DNA from: Eubacterium callanderi
GTDB lineage: Bacteria; Bacillota; Clostridia; Eubacteriales; Eubacteriaceae
Assembly (NCBI RefSeq): GCF_900142645.1
Contig: NZ_FRBP01000017.1
Coordinates: 1-64,000 of the forward strand
Direction of reading: 5' to 3'
Length of the DNA stretch: 64,000 bases
Made by a program: the position numbers and the translations under genes. Positions 61,460 to 64,000 of this stretch are shown here, piece by piece (positions within the stretch are counted from its first letter, which is position 1; each line of letters opens with the position of its first letter). Under the pieces are notes generated by a model that did no database searches, was not told the origin of the DNA, and saw nothing but the letters and a program-made list of their open reading frames with translations.

Positions 61460-62893
61460 ATGTCGCAATTCAGTGAACGCCTGACAACTTTAGTTGAAGC
61501 AACGGGATTTTCCATCTATCAGCTTTCCAAAAAAGCCAAAATCGACCGCTCCACCATCCACAAGGTCATGGTGGGCGAACGCGTGCCCAGCGCCGATTTC
61601 TATAAAAAGCTCTGCCGCTCCCTGTTACTGACCCCCTTTGAAAAGAGCGAGCTCGACGATCTCTACAAGATGGCCAAGATCGGCGATAAGGTCTACTACC
61701 GGCGCAACAGCGTCAAGCGGCTCGTGGAGGAGCTGGCCGGCAACACCTACGCCCCCACCGAGGACATCGCAGACCGCGAGTACAAGGCCTTTCCCGTACT
61801 CCGGCACGGGACACAGGTCATCGAGGGCAAAAACGACATCAACAGCGTGATCATTGATGTGATCAACGACGAGATTTACCACAGAGAAGCGCCGCACCTG
61901 GCCATCGCCCTGGATTTTGACCACCAGTTTGTGTACGAGTACCTGTACAACGCCTTTGTGTGCACTGCCGAGGCAGTGGACATCGAGCACTTTATCTACC
62001 TGGAAAAGGAGAGCAGCCGCCATGACGCCATCCAAAAAAATCTGCGCCACCTTCAGTACATTCTGTCCTTCAGCCTGTGCGGCCGGGACGGTTATCATCC
62101 CTACTATTCCTATACCGGTGCCGACCCTGCCCAGGCCGTTACCACCTTTCTGCCCTATTTCATCATCACCAACCGCCATGTGCTGAAGCTGTCCAGAAGC
62201 TTTAAAACCGCCATTCTGTATGATGATGCTCCCATTGTGGACTTTTATCAGAAATCAGTGGACCGCCTCTGCCGCGGCCTGCCACTGCTTACCCGCAGGA
62301 CCGACAACCTTGAGGATATGTATGGCTGGACCAGAGAGAACCTGGGCGACGCCAGTCTGGAGCCCCACCCCTGCCTGACACTCTGCCTGACCGACGAGCG
62401 CATCGAGTCTCTGGTGCGTCCAGGTATCCCCGGAAGGGAGGCTGTCTGCGCCCTGGCGCGCGAGGTTTACGGCCCTTACAGCCGTGGCGAAAAGCCCTTG
62501 CCAAGGTCCTTCTTTTCCCGGGAAGGGCTGAGGGCCTATGTCGAAACCGGGCGCATCTGTTACTTCCCGGAAAGTCTGGTGCGCTGCTGCACCAAAGAGG
62601 AGCGGCAGGTCTTTATGCAAGAGCTGCTGGCAGCTGTGGAGGCCGGCGAGACGGCCTTTACCGCTATGGATTCTGACAAATTCAGGACGCCCCTCAATGT
62701 GGAGATCATTCTATCCGACACCCAGCAGGTGGTGGTCCAGCGCTTCTGCAATGACAGCCAGCGGCTCAACGCCGTGGTCATCGACGAGCCCGGCATCTGC
62801 GAAGCCTTTTCCGATTTCTTTGACTATCTGCCCGAGAGCGATCTGACCCTGAGCCGGGAGGGGATGATTGACCTGCTGAAAAGCTACTTATAA
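61460..62893 (+). CDS. HTH regulator with large uncharacterised C-terminal region
   Basis: This 477-residue protein has an N-terminal Xre-like helix-turn-helix (about 5-60, GFSIYQLSKKAKIDRSTIHKV). The ~400 residue remainder has no recognised domain, though regulators of this layout occur in Clostridia. The ATG at 61460 follows AAAGGAG. It lies 10 bases before a DUF3987 gene, so the two are likely one operon. A TTGACA-containing promoter region (about 61381-61410) lies upstream. Confidence 0.8.
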   Translation: MSQFSERLTTLVEATGFSIYQLSKKAKIDRSTIHKVMVGERVPSADFYKKLCRSLLLTPFEKSELDDLYKMAKIGDKVYYRRNSVKRLVEELAGNTYAPTEDIADREYKAFPVLRHGTQVIEGKNDINSVIIDVINDEIYHREAPHLAIALDFDHQFVYEYLYNAFVCTAEAVDIEHFIYLEKESSRHDAIQKNLRHLQYILSFSLCGRDGYHPYYSYTGADPAQAVTTFLPYFIITNRHVLKLSRSFKTAILYDDAPIVDFYQKSVDRLCRGLPLLTRRTDNLEDMYGWTRENLGDASLEPHPCLTLCLTDERIESLVRPGIPGREAVCALAREVYGPYSRGEKPLPRSFFSREGLRAYVETGRICYFPESLVRCCTKEERQVFMQELLAAVEAGETAFTAMDSDKFRTPLNVEIILSDTQQVVVQRFCNDSQRLNAVVIDEPGICEAFSDFFDYLPESDLTLSREGMIDLLKSYL

Positions 62894-62903
62894 AGGAGAA
62901 TCC

Positions 62904-64000
62904 ATGAAAACCGACGACGTAAATAACCAGGCACTGACGCCAGAACAGGCCAAGGCCCTGGAGGAAAGCCTGGAGAATATTAACGCGGCCCTGGCCGTGG
63001 AGGAAAAGGACCGGGAGCCCGGAAAGCCCTACATCAAACACACACACCGGGTCACCCATGAGACCATTACCCTTTGCGACCCTAAAACCGGCAAGGAGCG
63101 GAAGCTCACCGATGAGGAGCGGGCGGCCATGACCACTGTGGAGGAGACTGTGCGCTACTATCCCGACTTCCGGCTGAAATGGGGCGAATACCTCTGCGAT
63201 CCCGGCAAAGGCTGGACTCTGGAGGACTATGAGCACTACGAAGAGCGCATGAAAGAGTACGCCGAGACCGGAAGCGTCCGCGCCGAGTGGGGACGGCTGA
63301 GGCCCCTGACCGAGGAGATCGAGCGCCCCGCCTTCCCCGTGAACGCCCTGCCCGAGCCCTACGCCTCCTACACCGAAGCCCTGGCCGCGAGCCTCCAGGT
63401 GCCCGTGGACATGGTGGGCGTGTCCGTGCTGGCCCTGCTGGGCGGCTGCCTGCAGAAGCGGTACGAGATCAACGCAAAGGATAAATTCACGGTGCCTCTG
63501 GGACTGTACACCCTGGTGGTGGCCGACCCCGGCGAGCGGAAATCCAGTGTCTACGACGAGGTGGTGCGCCCAGTCAAGGACTACGAGCAAAAGCTCTGGA
63601 AAGAATATCAGAAGAACCAGTTCGATTACGAGCTGGAGCAGGAGCTGGCAGAGGAAGCCTTTAAGACCGCCAAGAACCAGTACAAGAAATGCAAAGAAGC
63701 CTCCGAGCGGGAGGCGCTGAAGGAAACCATGCTCGAGCTCAAGGAAAAGATCGCCTTTTTCCAGAAAAAATGCCCGCCCTGCCTGTATATGGACGATACC
63801 ACCAACGCGGCCCTGGAACAGGAGCTGGCCCGCAACGGCGGCCGTATGATCATCATGTCCGATGAGGGCGACCTGTTCGCCAACATGATGGGCCTGTATA
63901 CCGGCGGCCAGCATACCCTGGGCGCTCTGCTCAAGGGCCACACCGGCGGCAGCTCCAAGACCCACCGCGTGGGCCGCGACCCCGTCCACCTGCCCGCCAG
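62904..64000 (+). CDS. DUF3987 protein, 5' part (continues beyond window)
   Basis: The frame is open from ATG 62904 (AAAGGAG upstream) to the window end, at least 365 residues. From about residue 150 it follows the DUF3987 pattern: LPEPYASYTEALA, VPVDMVGVSVLALLGGC, a nucleotide-binding-like loop ADPGERKSSVYD, a charged coiled-coil insert (about 225-285), then DDTTNAALEQELARNGG and IMSDEGDLFANMMGLYTGG. The loop differs from the GTGKS of the 36372 paralogue. The acidic N-terminal ~130 residues are unrecognised. Confidence 0.82.
   Translation, partial: MKTDDVNNQALTPEQAKALEESLENINAALAVEEKDREPGKPYIKHTHRVTHETITLCDPKTGKERKLTDEERAAMTTVEETVRYYPDFRLKWGEYLCDPGKGWTLEDYEHYEERMKEYAETGSVRAEWGRLRPLTEEIERPAFPVNALPEPYASYTEALAASLQVPVDMVGVSVLALLGGCLQKRYEINAKDKFTVPLGLYTLVVADPGERKSSVYDEVVRPVKDYEQKLWKEYQKNQFDYELEQELAEEAFKTAKNQYKKCKEASEREALKETMLELKEKIAFFQKKCPPCLYMDDTTNAALEQELARNGGRMIIMSDEGDLFANMMGLYTGGQHTLGALLKGHTGGSSKTHRVGRDPVHLPA

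Noticed and set aside
62778-63989. 403-codon minus-strand frame
   Set aside because: It lies opposite the DUF3987 gene, is full of His/Gln/Gly-rich low-complexity sequence, and is an antisense shadow of a GC-rich gene.
1-64000. CRISPR arrays, rRNA or tRNA genes, insertion sequence transposases, integrases
   Set aside because: None was seen: no regularly spaced repeats, no recognisable tRNA cloverleaf or rRNA sequence, and no transposase or integrase among the frames.

Overview
The window looks like a chromosomal stretch from an anaerobic Firmicute of class Clostridia, most likely a Eubacterium- or Acetobacterium-like acetogen. This is inferred from methyltransferase-type corrinoid proteins, split transketolase subunits, a pyrB-pyrI-pyrC-pyrF-pyrK-pyrD operon of the Gram-positive PyrK/PyrDB type, and a type IV pilus locus ordered like that of Clostridioides difficile. 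No rRNA, tRNA or CRISPR array was seen. Most genes are moderately GC-rich. The surface-exposed parts of several pilin genes are clearly AT-richer.

Layout. 1-429 is the 3' end of tuf. 890-5106 (minus) holds a membrane GDPD phosphodiesterase, a GntR/UTRA regulator and two corrinoid proteins with promoters, palindromic candidate operators and a terminator. 5464-6357 (minus) is an FAH-family enzyme. 6439-11770 is the pyrimidine operon behind an attenuator-like leader. 11956-12535 (minus) is an hsp20 gene under a CIRCE element. 12700-15067 has a sensor diguanylate cyclase and a DJ-1/PfpI protein. 15126-35327 is the type IV pilus locus: pilB, pilT, a GGDEF-EAL protein, an O-antigen-ligase-like protein, a c-di-GMP-I riboswitch with terminator, three pilins, pilD, an inserted four-helix-bundle cassette, pilC, a pilM-pilN fusion, pilO and five minor (pseudo)pilins. 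35501-38096 is a divergent Xre/DUF3987 pair with twin palindromes between the genes. 38213-40048 is a third diguanylate cyclase. 40229-54389 is mainly housekeeping: NAD salvage, t6A modification, Uma2, rpiB, sugar nucleotides, DUF523-Ddl, argS, tcdA. 54986-60825 contains a small zinc-ribbon protein, ispF, mtnN, alr, a YitT protein and the split transketolase. 61160-64000 has a candidate structured RNA, an Xre-type regulator and a second DUF3987 protein that runs off the window.

How it works together. The pilus locus looks wired to cyclic di-GMP. Diguanylate cyclases and a GGDEF-EAL protein lie in or beside it, and the major pilin transcript starts with a c-di-GMP riboswitch followed by a terminator. 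Two families of intergenic hairpin repeats are scattered through the window. The most unusual items are the cassette with an A7 frameshift inside the pil operon, the two regulator-DUF3987 modules, the UDP-glucose-dehydrogenase-like protein lacking its catalytic cysteine, the DUF523-Ddl fusion, the mosaic pilin, and several unassigned structured RNAs.
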